From: an uncultured Collinsella sp.
Lineage (GTDB): Bacteria; Actinomycetota; Coriobacteriia; Coriobacteriales; Coriobacteriaceae
Direction of reading: 5' to 3'
DNA length: 44,508 nucleotides
NCBI GenBank assembly: GCA_938023705.1
Contig: CALJDJ010000086.1
Location: 1 to 44,508, forward strand
The notes under the pieces are model-generated. The model did no database searches. It was not told the DNA's origin and was given only the letters and a program-made list of their open reading frames with translations. A program made the position numbers and the translations under genes. Below are positions 1 to 7,537 of this stretch, piece after piece (position 1 is the stretch's first letter; the number at the start of each line of letters is the position of its first letter).

Positions 1-257
1 TCCGTCACCTTCATTACTCCAACGACGAATTCTAGGCGGTGTCCCCTCCCTTTCAAGAAAGGGCGGAGGCGGGGCATTCCCCGCCTCTTACACCACATCT
101 CTGCGCGCTACCGCTTTTCGCGAATAATAGGCGGGGTTATGGGCCGACAGCACTTGATTTGCAGGGATATTCGCGGTCTTTGGCCTTCGTCATGGCGCCC
201 GATGCTCTTGGTTATGTTGAATACTCCCAAAAATGCACGGCGCTTAGAGGGGGACCT
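1..257. other. Intergenic, no gene recognised
   Basis: No reading frame here looks like a real gene; the open frames are antisense to lemA or lack homology signals. The only structure seen is a perfect 9-bp hairpin with arms GAGGCGGGG at 66-74 and CCCCGCCTC at 79-87 around a CATT loop, preceded by a short CCCTTTC/GAAAGGG palindrome at 48-63. This could be the 3' end or terminator of a gene lying before the window. Confidence 0.4.
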
Positions 258-308
258 ACGCGAAAAAGGAAACCGCTCCGTCGAAGTATGCATTCGACGG
301 AGCGGTTT
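258..308 (-). terminator. Intrinsic terminator of lemA
   Basis: Perfect 16-bp inverted repeat (270-285 and 293-308, arms AAACCGCTCCGTCGAA) with a 7-nt loop, starting 36 bp after the lemA stop. On the minus strand it is followed by a T-rich stretch (TCCTTTTTCGCG), as expected for a Rho-independent terminator. Confidence 0.85.
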
Positions 309-344
309 ATGCATATAGCCGATTCAGGATGCGTTGCCAACTTG

Positions 345-896
345 TTAGAACTTGACGGTCGGTGCCTGGCGGGCGGCCTCGGCTGCCTCAAAGCCCTGGC
401 GCTCCTTAAACTGGAAGATGCCGGCAAAGATAACGGCAGGGAACGTCTGGATGGCGTTGTTGTAGCTAAGCACGCAGTCGTTGTAGCTCTGGCGCGCGTA
501 GCTCACCTTGTTCTCGGTGTCTTCGAGCGTGGCTTGGAGCTGCGTAAAGTTGGTGTTCGCCTTAAGATCGGGGTAAGCCTCGGCCACGGCGAAGAGCTGG
601 CGCAGGGCGCCGGTCAGCACGTTGTCGGCTTCCATCTTGGCTTCGGGCGTGGTGGCGCTCACAGCGGCGTTGCGCGCGTTGACCACGGCGGCAAGCGTGT
701 CCTGCTCGTGTTTAGCGTAGCCCTTGACGGTCTCGACTAGGTTAGGGATCAGGTCGTTGCGGCGCTGCAGCTGCGTGTCGATGTTCTGCCAGGCGTTATC
801 AATGCGATTGCGCTTGGTGACCATGTTGTTGTAGATGCCAGCGATGGCGCAGACAATCACAACGACAACAACGATACCGATGATGACGGGAATCAT
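345..896 (-). CDS. lemA: LemA family membrane protein
   Basis: A 183-residue protein of the LemA family, of usual family length. Residues 1-20 form one hydrophobic membrane segment rich in Ile and Val (MIPVIIGIVVVVVIV). The family's characteristic N-terminal helix follows, seen here as NRIDNAWQNIDTQLQRRNDL and IPNLVETVKGYAKHEQ, then a helical body ending in the segment FPAVIFAGIFQFKERQGFE, also typical. LemA proteins are single-pass proteins with a helical-bundle domain; their molecular role is poorly defined. The ATG at 896 is the only sensible start because the membrane segment begins directly. The gene stands alone, has its own terminator and is divergent from the TetR-type regulator. Family assignment is firm; the cellular role is not known. 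Confidence 0.93.
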   Translation of the reverse strand: MIPVIIGIVVVVVIVCAIAGIYNNMVTKRNRIDNAWQNIDTQLQRRNDLIPNLVETVKGYAKHEQDTLAAVVNARNAAVSATTPEAKMEADNVLTGALRQLFAVAEAYPDLKANTNFTQLQATLEDTENKVSYARQSYNDCVLSYNNAIQTFPAVIFAGIFQFKERQGFEAAEAARQAPTVKF

Positions 897-957
897 GGTG
901 TCTCCGTTTCGAATGGCCGCGGCGTTTTCCGCCGGCTGCCGTTGGTGTAACGCTACT

Positions 958-963
958 AGTATA
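958..963 (-). promoter_or_regulatory. Possible -10 box for lemA
   Basis: Minus-strand TATACT about 62 bp upstream of the lemA start. A weak -35 (TTCGGT) lies about 18 bp further upstream. Position and -10 match are reasonable, but the -35 is poor, so this is a candidate only. Confidence 0.3.
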
Positions 964-1107
964 CCCGCAACCTTTGGCGATACCGAACTTTCCGGTAAGC
1001 GTTATGTTTCCACCAAGGTGAGGCCATTCGCCAAGGGTGGGCGATACAGGTGTAAGATATGCGACAGATTAGTGAGCGCTGTCTTTTCCTTGAGGAGGGC
1101 GATACGT

Positions 1108-1692
1108 ATGGACCTTCGCATCAAGAAAACCTATCGGGCCCTGTTCGAGGCCTTTACTGAGCTGCTCGAAGAGCATCGGTTTGAGGACGTGACGGTTGCC
1201 ATGCTGTGCGACCGCGCTATGATTCGTCGGACGACGTTCTACAAGCACTTCCGCGACAAAAACGATTACTTTGCCTTCTATATCGATGAACTCATGTCGG
1301 GCCTACCGCAAAAGCGAGCCGATGCGGATGGCGCGGAGGGCGCCGAGGACGTGCGAGCGCTTCGCCACGAAGTGTTCGCTGATGCCATGGATCTGATTCT
1401 GGCGCATGAGCAGCTCATGGATAACATTTTGGCGAGCAGTATGTCGGGCATGCTGACCAGCATGATTTGCGACCGCATCGCGCGCTCCATACGCGGACGC
1501 GTGATGAGCGCGCTTGACGAGGACGCGCTGGCGCCCGTATCGCTCGAGACAACGTCTGAGTTTGTCGCCGGCGGCATTATTCGGCTCTTTACCATGTGGT
1601 GGGAATCGGGCCACGTACTAGAGCGCCGATCCGAAATCGCCGACGTGGTCGATGCGCTGTTCGAGCGGACCATGACGCCGGTGAGTCACTAA
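1108..1692 (+). CDS. TetR/AcrR family transcriptional regulator
   Basis: A 194-residue regulator. The N-terminal helix-turn-helix is clear: RIKKTYRALFEAFTELL, then FEDVTVAMLCDRAMIRRTTF and YKHFRDKNDYF, the TetR_N signature with its Tyr-Lys-His-Phe end at about residues 45-48. The C-terminal ligand domain is divergent, so the inducer cannot be read from sequence. An earlier in-frame start exists (835), but the ATG at 1108 is chosen because AGGAGGG (1093-1099) sits 8 bp upstream and the TetR fold begins here. It is divergent from lemA with a 211-bp gap, and immediately followed by the tRNA-Ser gene on the other strand. No adjacent efflux gene points to a target. Confidence 0.88.
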   Translation: MDLRIKKTYRALFEAFTELLEEHRFEDVTVAMLCDRAMIRRTTFYKHFRDKNDYFAFYIDELMSGLPQKRADADGAEGAEDVRALRHEVFADAMDLILAHEQLMDNILASSMSGMLTSMICDRIARSIRGRVMSALDEDALAPVSLETTSEFVAGGIIRLFTMWWESGHVLERRSEIADVVDALFERTMTPVSH

Positions 1693-1695
1693 GAG

Positions 1696-1785
1696 TGGCG
1701 GAGAGAGGGGGATTCGAACCCCCGGAACGCTCTCGCGCTCAACGGTTTTCAAGACCGCCGCATTCAACCGCTCTGCCATCTCTCC
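1696..1785 (-). tRNA. tRNA-Ser (anticodon TGA)
   Basis: On the minus strand the acceptor arms GGAGAGA (1785-1779) and TCTCTCC (1706-1700) pair, followed by discriminator G and an encoded CCA (1698-1696). The anticodon loop reads CTTGAAA within the GGCGGT/ACCGTT stem, giving TGA. The long variable arm (GAGCGCGAGAGCGTTC region) is that of a class II serine tRNA, and the T-arm GGGGGTTCGAATCCCCC is perfect. It is convergent with the TetR-type gene and divergent from the tadA fusion. Confidence 0.96.
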
Positions 1786-1836
1786 GTGAGTCGTAATGAT
1801 AGCATCGTTTTGAATTTGCAACAGGGAAGGCGAACG

Positions 1837-3618
1837 ATGACGATCACCGAAATCGACGAGAAGTTCATGCGCGAGGCGTTGGCGGAGGCGCGAGCCGCCG
1901 CGGCGGTGGGCGAGGTTCCCATCGGAGCCGTAGTGGTGCGCGACGGCGAGATCGTCGCGAGGGCGCATAATCGTCGCGAGCTCGACCAGGACCCTTCGGC
2001 GCATGCCGAGTTTGCGGCCCTATGCGCCGCCGCGCAGTCGCTCGGTCGTTGGCGCCTTTCCGATTGTACGGTCTACGTGACGCTCGAGCCCTGTTGCATG
2101 TGCGCGGGGCTTATGGTTAACGCGCGCGTGGGGCGCTGCGTGTACGGCGCGAGCGACGCCAAGGCGGGCGCGTTGGGATCCCTATACGATTTGAATGCCG
2201 ACTCGCGCCTGAATCATCGGTTTAATGTGACCGCCGGCGTGCTGGCAGACGAGTGTCGTGAGGTGTTGAGCAGCTATTTTAGTGGGCTGCGTGGCACCGA
2301 TGGTGCTGGCTGCGGTTGTGGGGCCGATCTTGAGGCGCATGCCGCTCATGCTGAGGCGCTCGCGTGTGCCGAAGATATCGTCGTTGAGGCGGTCGATTTT
2401 GGTGCCGCGTGTCGCCGGCCCCGCCGTGTGCTGTTGGCGATCGACTCCTTTAAGGGCAGCGTTTCGAGTGCGCAGGCGGAGGTGGTGGTTGCCGAAGGTG
2501 TACGCCGCGTTTGGCCCGATGCCCAAGTGGCCACGTTGCCGCTGGCAGATGGCGGCGAGGGAACGCTCGATGCCGTTGCCGCGTGCGGCGGTGAGATTGT
2601 GACCTGCGAGGCGGCAGGTCCCTTGGGCAAGCGCGTGGCTGCCCGGATGCTGGTGGACGGCGAGCACGAGTCGGCTGTCATTGAGATGGCCGAAGCCGCG
2701 GGCATCGGGTACTCGCCTTGCACGGAGTCGGCGGCGTTGGCGGCCACAACCTATGGCGTGGGCGAGCTCATGCTTCGCGCGGTTCGCGCGGGCGCAAAGA
2801 CACTCTATATTGGTCTGGGCGGCAGTGCCACCAACGATGGTGGCGCCGGTATGCTGCAGGCGCTTGGCGCCCGCCTGGTCGATAAGTGTGGCTGCAATAT
2901 CGCGCCGGGGCTCGCGGGCCTTGAACACGTGGCGAGTATCGATTTGGCACCGGCGCTTCGGGCACTGAATGGCGCGCGTGTCGTGGTGCTTTCCGATGTC
3001 GAGAATCCGCTCGTGGGACGTCGCGGGGCACTTGCGGTGTTTGGCGGGCAAAAGGGCCTGCCGACAGACGATGTCGAAACACTGGGCGGGTACGACGGCT
3101 GGATGGTCGGCTACGGTCGCCTGCTCGATACGGCGATTGCCGAGGCTCGGGCTCGGGGATTGCTGCGCGTGCCCGAGGGCGCGCGGACGTTTGGCTCGGT
3201 GCTCGGCGTGCCCGGCGCCGGTGCTGCTGGCGGTCTGGGCGCCGCGCTGCTAGCACTCGGTGCAGAGCTACGCTCGGGCGTGGAGACGGTGCTCGACCTC
3301 GTGGGGTTTGACGAGCGCGTGCGCGATGTCGACCTGGTCATAACGGGCGAGGGCAACATGGATGAGCAGTCTGCCGCCGGCAAGGCGCCGGTGGGTGTGG
3401 CCCGCCGCGCCAAGCGATATGGCAAGCCGGTGGCCGCTGTCGTGGGCGGTCGCGCCGACTATCTGGACGCGGTGTATGGGCAGGGCATCGACTTGGTGCT
3501 TCCGATCTGCCGCAAGCCCATGCCCCTCGACCAGGCGCTCGGTGTGCAAGAGGCCACAACCAACCTCATCTGCGCCGGCGAGGCAGCTGCCCAAGCCTAT
3601 GACCTCGCTCGCCCCTAA
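1837..3618 (+). CDS. TadA-like tRNA adenosine deaminase fused to glycerate kinase
   Basis: One uninterrupted 593-residue frame joins two normally separate enzymes. Residues 1-150 are a TadA-type zinc deaminase: HAE at 56-58 (zinc His and proton-shuttle Glu) and LEPCCMC around 83-89 with zinc Cys86 and Cys89. TadA makes inosine at position 34 of tRNA-Arg(ACG). A Cys/Ala-rich linker (about 153-195) leads into a complete glycerate kinase of the GlxK/GarK family, starting VLLAIDSFKGSVSSAQAE near 198, with LPLADGGEGTLDA, IGLGGSATNDGGAGML, the SDVENPL motif, GVPGAGAAGGLGAA and VITGEGNMDEQSAAGKAP. That family makes phosphoglycerate from glycerate and ATP. The ATG at 1837 follows GGGAAGG. The SRP RNA gene downstream matches the tadA-ffs order of Firmicutes. 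No frameshift sign is visible. Both domains keep their catalytic motifs, so both are probably active; a functional link is unknown. Confidence 0.93.
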   Translation: MTITEIDEKFMREALAEARAAAAVGEVPIGAVVVRDGEIVARAHNRRELDQDPSAHAEFAALCAAAQSLGRWRLSDCTVYVTLEPCCMCAGLMVNARVGRCVYGASDAKAGALGSLYDLNADSRLNHRFNVTAGVLADECREVLSSYFSGLRGTDGAGCGCGADLEAHAAHAEALACAEDIVVEAVDFGAACRRPRRVLLAIDSFKGSVSSAQAEVVVAEGVRRVWPDAQVATLPLADGGEGTLDAVAACGGEIVTCEAAGPLGKRVAARMLVDGEHESAVIEMAEAAGIGYSPCTESAALAATTYGVGELMLRAVRAGAKTLYIGLGGSATNDGGAGMLQALGARLVDKCGCNIAPGLAGLEHVASIDLAPALRALNGARVVVLSDVENPLVGRRGALAVFGGQKGLPTDDVETLGGYDGWMVGYGRLLDTAIAEARARGLLRVPEGARTFGSVLGVPGAGAAGGLGAALLALGAELRSGVETVLDLVGFDERVRDVDLVITGEGNMDEQSAAGKAPVGVARRAKRYGKPVAAVVGGRADYLDAVYGQGIDLVLPICRKPMPLDQALGVQEATTNLICAGEAAAQAYDLARP

Positions 3619-3634
3619 AACCCATCCCCTCGAT

Positions 3635-3703
3635 AAGTTGCGGTGAAATACGGAGTGTTTTTGCCTTTAAGGTGCCAATTCAGTCCGTATTCCACCGCAA
3701 CTT
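3635..3703. repeat. Palindromic element, TGCGGTGAAATA family, copy 1
   Basis: 20-bp arms (3635-3654 and 3684-3703) with one mismatch, starting 16 bp after the fusion gene's stop. The outer part TGCGGTGAAATA/TATTCCACCGCA is shared with the copy at 28332-28392, while the inner part (CGGA/TCCG) differs but still pairs. The single mismatch is A-C on the plus strand and G-U on the minus strand in both copies. It may act as a terminator or structured 3' end. Confidence 0.75.
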
Positions 3704-3754
3704 CGTGAATGGTCATGCGAGGCTGGCCGCCTTGGGCCTTGGGTCGGACCGTCC

Positions 3755-3913
3755 GCCACGAAATGCGGCCATCTACTACGTTTAACCGGCCACCCTCGAC
3801 CATCTCGGAATTTGCAAAAATAAAACCGCAGGTAGAGAGCTTGCCGGTTTTGGAAAAACCGGCTATGGTTGACCCCTGCGGCCTAAACGTAGTAGATAGG
3901 CCACTTTCGTGGC
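3755..3913 (+). repeat. 159-bp inverted-repeat element, copy 1
   Basis: Terminal arms of about 30 bp (3755-3784 and 3884-3913) share TCTACTACGTTTA and GCCACGAAA. A second copy of exactly 159 bp lies at 39674-39832 in the opposite orientation, and the interiors align over their whole length (shared AATAAAACCGCAGGTAGA-like block and internal CGACCAT/ATGGTTGA pairing). No open frame and no clear target-site duplication. It looks like a non-autonomous mobile palindrome or a structured RNA. Confidence 0.75.
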
Positions 3914-3934
3914 ACAGCGTCAGACCAGTCTTTT

Positions 3935-4000
3935 TGGAACGGGGCTATTTTGACTACTTGCCGATTCGATTGCCCAAGTAGTCAAAAAAGCCTCGTCCCA
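3935..4000. repeat. Hairpin of the TGGGACGGGGC family
   Basis: 26-bp arms (3935-3960 and 3975-4000) with a few mismatches, core TTTTGACTACTTG / CAAGTAGTCAAAA and ends TGGRACGRGGC, around a 14-nt loop. A related unit, TGGGACGGGGCTCTTTTAG, begins at 44437. It lies just ahead of the SRP RNA promoter and could insulate it from upstream transcription. Confidence 0.6.
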
Positions 4001-4011
4001 AATTAGCTACC

Positions 4012-4040
4012 TTGCCCCATCGGGCGGGAGCGGGTAAGAT
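4012..4040 (+). promoter_or_regulatory. Promoter of the SRP RNA gene
   Basis: TTGCCC (4012-4017) and TAAGAT (4035-4040) are separated by 17 bp, a good sigma-70-type match. The predicted start near 4047 leads directly into the SRP RNA. Confidence 0.65.
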
Positions 4041-4054
4041 ATATCAAGCGCCTA

Positions 4055-4159
4055 GCGCGTTCGATGGGTTCGGATGACGACATGTTCCGAATCTGGTCAG
4101 GTCCGGAAGGAAGCAGCCATAAGGAGCCTCTGTCGGGCATCCGAATCCATCGAGCGCAC
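4055..4159 (+). ncRNA. ffs: Signal recognition particle RNA, small bacterial type
   Basis: Contains the hallmark GGTCAGGTCCGGAAGGAAGC followed by AGCC at 4095-4118, the conserved apical tetraloop and Ffh-binding internal loop of 4.5S/SRP RNA. The ends close a long stem: the arm starting CGTTCGATGGG at 4058 pairs with the arm ending CCATCGAGCG at 4156. About 105 nt, the Alu-less short form. It binds Ffh to target membrane proteins to FtsY and the translocon. In many Firmicutes the order is tadA-ffs-dnaX; here tadA is present upstream but dnaX is not downstream. A T-rich stretch (CTTTCTTTTT) follows the RNA. Confidence 0.93.
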
Positions 4160-4170
4160 GGGCTTTCTTT

Positions 4171-4196
4171 TTGCGCGGTTTTACCAAACCGCGCAA
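4171..4196. terminator. Hairpin after the SRP RNA
   Basis: Perfect 11-bp hairpin (TTGCGCGGTTT, loop TACC, AAACCGCGCAA) directly after the T-rich end of the SRP RNA. No T run follows it on the plus strand, so it could be a transcript-end structure rather than the terminator itself. Confidence 0.5.
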
Positions 4197-4238
4197 TGCT
4201 CGACGCTGCGCGCCACCCAGAGCGGCAATTTGTCATTC

Positions 4239-4280
4239 AAAAGGCAAGGCATGACCAGAAGGTCTATGCCTTGCCTTTTT
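4239..4280 (+). terminator. Intrinsic terminator
   Basis: Arms AAAAGGCAAGGCAT (4239-4252) and ATGCCTTGCCTTTT (4266-4279) with a 13-nt loop; the right arm ends in a T5 run. It lies about 80 bp after the SRP RNA and is the best-formed terminator on the plus strand here; it could also work in reverse. Confidence 0.8.
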
Positions 4281-4382
4281 CATGCCAACTTGTTCGCCCT
4301 GGATGTCGCTCGCTGGCTGCGCCAAGACATCAATGGCTACGTGGTTCAAGAGACGGCGGCGTTGCCATCTGTTTTTACAAGT

Positions 4383-4427
4383 AAAGAGGCCCGTTTCCCT
4401 GGTTTGGTTGGGGAAACGGGCCTCTTT
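4383..4427. terminator. Bidirectional terminator
   Basis: Perfect 17-bp stem (AAAGAGGCCCGTTTCCC at 4383-4399, complement at 4411-4427) with an 11-nt loop and A/T-rich flanks on both sides. It serves the minus-strand surface protein ending at 4471 and blocks plus-strand read-through. Confidence 0.8.
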
Positions 4428-4470
4428 GTCTATGGGCTTGTAGATTGGTGGGAGCGATATGCTCTGGCAG

Positions 4471-5443
4471 CTACTTTGAGTTCTTGATGCGGCGTACACC
4501 CGCGGTGGCTATTCCGAACCCTGCGGCGGCGATTCCTGCGAGTGTGATTGCGCTCGGCGCTGCGTCGCCCGTGTTCGCGAGCTTGCCGGCGGTCGTATCT
4601 GCTTGCTTGGTGGAGCTCGATGGAGCGTATTTGCCGGTCGCGGACGAGCTGGCGGGCTGTGCCGTTTCGGCCGGCTGCGCTGAGCTGGAGGGTTTTGTCG
4701 TCTCGGCGGGTTTCGTTATCTCGGGCGAGGTGGCCTTGTCTGCCGCGGCCTTTGCCTCTTCGTATGCCTTGCAGGCGTCGTCATAGGCCGCTTGCGCCTT
4801 TTCCAAATCGCTAAGGAGCGCATTTCGCTTGGCTATGTCCTCGTCGATGTGGGCTTTAGCTTCCTTTGCCTCACTTTCGAAATACTGAACCTGTTTTTTC
4901 TGGCTTTCGAGCCGGCGTTGGCAGTGGTGAAGATCATCTTCACAAGATTTTTCTCGCCTTTCTGCCGACATGATCTCACTTCGCAACTGCTTAATAGTTT
5001 CGTTAGAAGCTCCGTCGTCGATTGCCTTATTTAATTCTGCCTGAAGGCCGCTTGTCCGGTTGTGGGCCTCATCGTATTTGGCTTGGGCTGCATCGACGTT
5101 CGCTTGCATGGCGGGAAGGGGTTTCCTCCATTTGGCGGCTTCCGTCACCACCATGTCGTAGATCTCTTGAAAAGCGGCAATGTCATCATCGATTACCGCA
5201 AGTTTCTCAGGACTTGCGGCGTCTTTCGCGGCTTCGAGGTTTTTGAGCGCTTCCTGCATGGCTGCATACGCTCTTTCTTTTGCGGTGGCCGCATCTTCCG
5301 TCTGCAAGGCAACTGCACCGGTGGGGGAACTGGTTTCTGCCGCGATCGCCGTTACGGGGGGGGGCGATTCCCGCGACAAGCGCCGCGGAAAGGGCGATGC
5401 CCACAGTTGCTCGTCTTGCTCTTCTTGCGAGAATGTCGTTCAT
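4471..5443 (-). CDS. LAxTG-anchored coiled-coil surface protein, frame broken at a C9 tract
   Basis: The gene encodes a wall-anchored surface protein of about 323 residues if the frame is restored. The ATG at 5443 (preceded by GAGGTG on the minus strand) opens a signal peptide, MNDILARRARRATVGIALSA plus ALVAGIAPP. A run of nine C residues (plus-strand G 5356-5364) then shifts the frame; removing one C joins it to the mature part VTAIAAETSSPTG. That part is long Ala/Glu/Lys-rich coiled coil (about residues 40-230), a Ser/Thr/Pro-rich wall-spanning stretch (PAETTKPSSSAQPAETAQP), then a sortase-like LANTGD signal, a hydrophobic segment and the basic tail RRIKNSK. As written only an unanchored stub would be made from 5443; a TTG at 5379 could start the rest but without a signal. 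Slippage in the tract would switch the protein on and off. A sequencing error or true decay are alternatives. The ligand is unknown. Confidence 0.8.
5356..5364. repeat. G9/C9 homopolymer in coding sequence
   Basis: Nine G on the plus strand (nine C in the coding strand) exactly between the signal peptide and mature domain of the surface protein. With 8 C (or 5, or 11) the two halves are in frame; with 9 they are not. Confidence 0.9.
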
Positions 5444-5582
5444 CTCGGCACCTCATTTCAAGGGTCGGCGGCTCGGCTGGTAGCACTACTGTAAGTATAC
5501 CAAGCGATTGGCGCGCCACTGACCGGGCATGCGCACCCCTCCGCTTCTCTGGAAACCGAATCCCATTAGAAATGACGAGTTG

Positions 5583-5612
5583 TTTACGCTTCTTTTGGGC
5601 TCACCGTACTAT
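5583..5612 (+). promoter_or_regulatory. Possible promoter of the ABC exporter operon
   Basis: TTTACG (5583-5588) and TACTAT (5607-5612) with an 18-bp spacer, ending 45 bp before the ATG. A lone half of the hairpin-array repeat, GGAAACCGAATCCCATT, sits just upstream at 5551-5567. Confidence 0.4.
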
Positions 5613-5656
5613 CATGATTCGAATTGAGTGTGAATGATGATAGGGAGCGCCTTTTT

Positions 5657-7537
5657 ATGATTGAGCTGCTCAGGCGTTTTGGTGGTAAGTTTCGCCGGTA
5701 TATGGTGATTGGCCCTGCGTGCAAGTTGATTGAAGTGATCTTTGACTTGCTGACGCCGCTGGTGATTGCCCAGATGATTGATAAGGGCATCGGCGCGCAC
5801 GATGTGAACGCCGTTGTCCACTACGGCGTGGTGCTCGCCGCCATGGCTGTGATCGGCATCTCGTTTACGCTCGTCTGCCAAAAGATGGCGGCGCTCACCT
5901 CGCAGGGCATGGGCACCGACATCCGCGGCGCGCTCTACGGGCACATCAACAAGCTGAGTTACGCCGAGCTCGACCGCTTCGGCACGCCGTCGCTCATCAC
6001 GCGCATCACCAACGACGTCAACCAGGTGCAGCTCGCCGTGGCGCTGGGCGTGCGCATGCTCATCCGCTGGCCCTTCTTGGCCGTGGGTTCCATGGCCGCG
6101 GCCCTTGCCATCGACCTTAAGCTCGGCATCATCTTTTTGATTTGCACGCCCGCCATCGGCCTGGTGTTTTGGTTTGTCATGGCGCGCTGCATTCCTTACT
6201 ACAAGCAGCTGCAGGCAAAGCTCGACCGCATCGCGCTCATTTGCCGCGAGGGCCTTTCGGGCGCCCGCGTGGTTCGCGCCTTTGTACGCGAAGATCACGA
6301 GCGTGAGCGTTTTGCCCAAGCAGCCGACGATCAGGCCAATACTGCCATCGCGGTGGGCAAGCTCTCGTCGATCCTTAACCCCGTCACGTTTCTAGTGATG
6401 AACCTGGGCGTGTGCGCCATCCTGTGGGTGGGCGGCATCCAGGTCAACGTGGGCGATCTCACGCAGGGTCAGGTCATGGCGTTTGTGAACTACATGACGC
6501 AGACCCTGACCTCCATCGTGTACGTCGCCAACCTGGTTGTGGTCTTTACCAAGGCAAGCGCGAGCGCTTCGCGTATCAACGAGGTGCTCAATTGCGAGCC
6601 GAGCATCACCGACGAGGGCAACCAGCCGGTCGCGTTGCCCAAGCCGGGCGCGACGGGCAATGCCGCTCCGGCCTCCGCGCTGAGCTTGAGCCATGCGAGC
6701 TTCTCGTTTGGCGCTGGCGCGGCAAATGCCGTGAGCGATGTGACGCTGGAGCTGCCGCTGGGCAAAACGCTCGGCATTATCGGCGGCACGGGCAGCGGCA
6801 AGTCCACACTCGTCTCGCTTATCCCGCGCCTGTACGATGCGGGCACCGGCAGCGTGAGCGTGATGGGCGCCGACGTGCGCGCCTGGCCGCTCGACCAGCT
6901 GCGCCATGTGGTCGCAACCGTCCCGCAGCGTGCGTCGCTGGTGAGTGGCACCATCCGCAGTAACCTGACCTGGCGCGACGAGGCAGCGACCGACGATGAG
7001 CTCTGGGCGGCGCTCGATATGGCGCAGGCCAGCGAGTTTGTGCGCAACAAGCCCCAAGGCCTGGATGCCCCGGTCGAGGCGGGCGGCAAGAACTTTAGCG
7101 GTGGTCAGCGCCAGCGCCTGACCATCGCGCGTGCCCTGGTGGGCTCGCCCCAGATTCTGATCATGGACGACTCCGCCTCGGCGCTCGACTTTAAGACCGA
7201 CGCGGCGCTTCGCCATGCCATCCGCGAGCGCAGCGTGCGCGGTGCCGCCGAGGGCGGGCTGCCGCTGACAACCGTCATCGTGAGCCAGCGCGTATCGACC
7301 GTGCGCGACGCCGACATGATCTGCGTGCTCGACCACGGCTCGGTCGCGGGCCTGGGCGCGCACGACGAGCTCTACGCAAGCTGCCAACTCTATCGCGAGA
7401 TTTGCCAGTCGCAGCTTCGTCGCGAGGAGCTCGAGGGCCGGCAGGGGAGCGCAGCGCCCGCACTCGCCCCAAGCCCCGTGCCCGCCCCAGGCGCCGCGTG
7501 CGCCTCGGCATCCGCTTGCGCAAAGGAGGGCTGCTAA
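5657..7537 (+). CDS. ABC exporter subunit 1, degenerate ATPase site
   Basis: A 626-residue half-transporter: six-helix type I exporter membrane domain (about 1-330) fused to a nucleotide-binding domain. Visible motifs are Walker A GGTGSGKST near 376, signature FSGGQRQ near 480 and Walker B ILIMDDSASALD. In the last, Asp505 replaces the catalytic Glu, as in the degenerate-site partner of heterodimeric exporters such as TM287, LmrC and BmrC. The C-terminal 40 residues are a low-complexity Ala/Pro tail. The ATG at 5657 is preferred over an upstream TTG (5624) because AGGGAG precedes it and the family sequence starts there. The next gene begins on the base after the stop, so the two are co-translated and must form the heterodimer. 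The substrate is unknown; relatives export drugs or lipids. Confidence 0.92.
   Translation: MIELLRRFGGKFRRYMVIGPACKLIEVIFDLLTPLVIAQMIDKGIGAHDVNAVVHYGVVLAAMAVIGISFTLVCQKMAALTSQGMGTDIRGALYGHINKLSYAELDRFGTPSLITRITNDVNQVQLAVALGVRMLIRWPFLAVGSMAAALAIDLKLGIIFLICTPAIGLVFWFVMARCIPYYKQLQAKLDRIALICREGLSGARVVRAFVREDHERERFAQAADDQANTAIAVGKLSSILNPVTFLVMNLGVCAILWVGGIQVNVGDLTQGQVMAFVNYMTQTLTSIVYVANLVVVFTKASASASRINEVLNCEPSITDEGNQPVALPKPGATGNAAPASALSLSHASFSFGAGAANAVSDVTLELPLGKTLGIIGGTGSGKSTLVSLIPRLYDAGTGSVSVMGADVRAWPLDQLRHVVATVPQRASLVSGTIRSNLTWRDEAATDDELWAALDMAQASEFVRNKPQGLDAPVEAGGKNFSGGQRQRLTIARALVGSPQILIMDDSASALDFKTDAALRHAIRERSVRGAAEGGLPLTTVIVSQRVSTVRDADMICVLDHGSVAGLGAHDELYASCQLYREICQSQLRREELEGRQGSAAPALAPSPVPAPGAACASASACAKEGC

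Noticed and set aside
39..740. 233-codon plus-strand open frame at the window start
   Set aside because: Runs through the lemA terminator and antisense through lemA itself; no domain signals.
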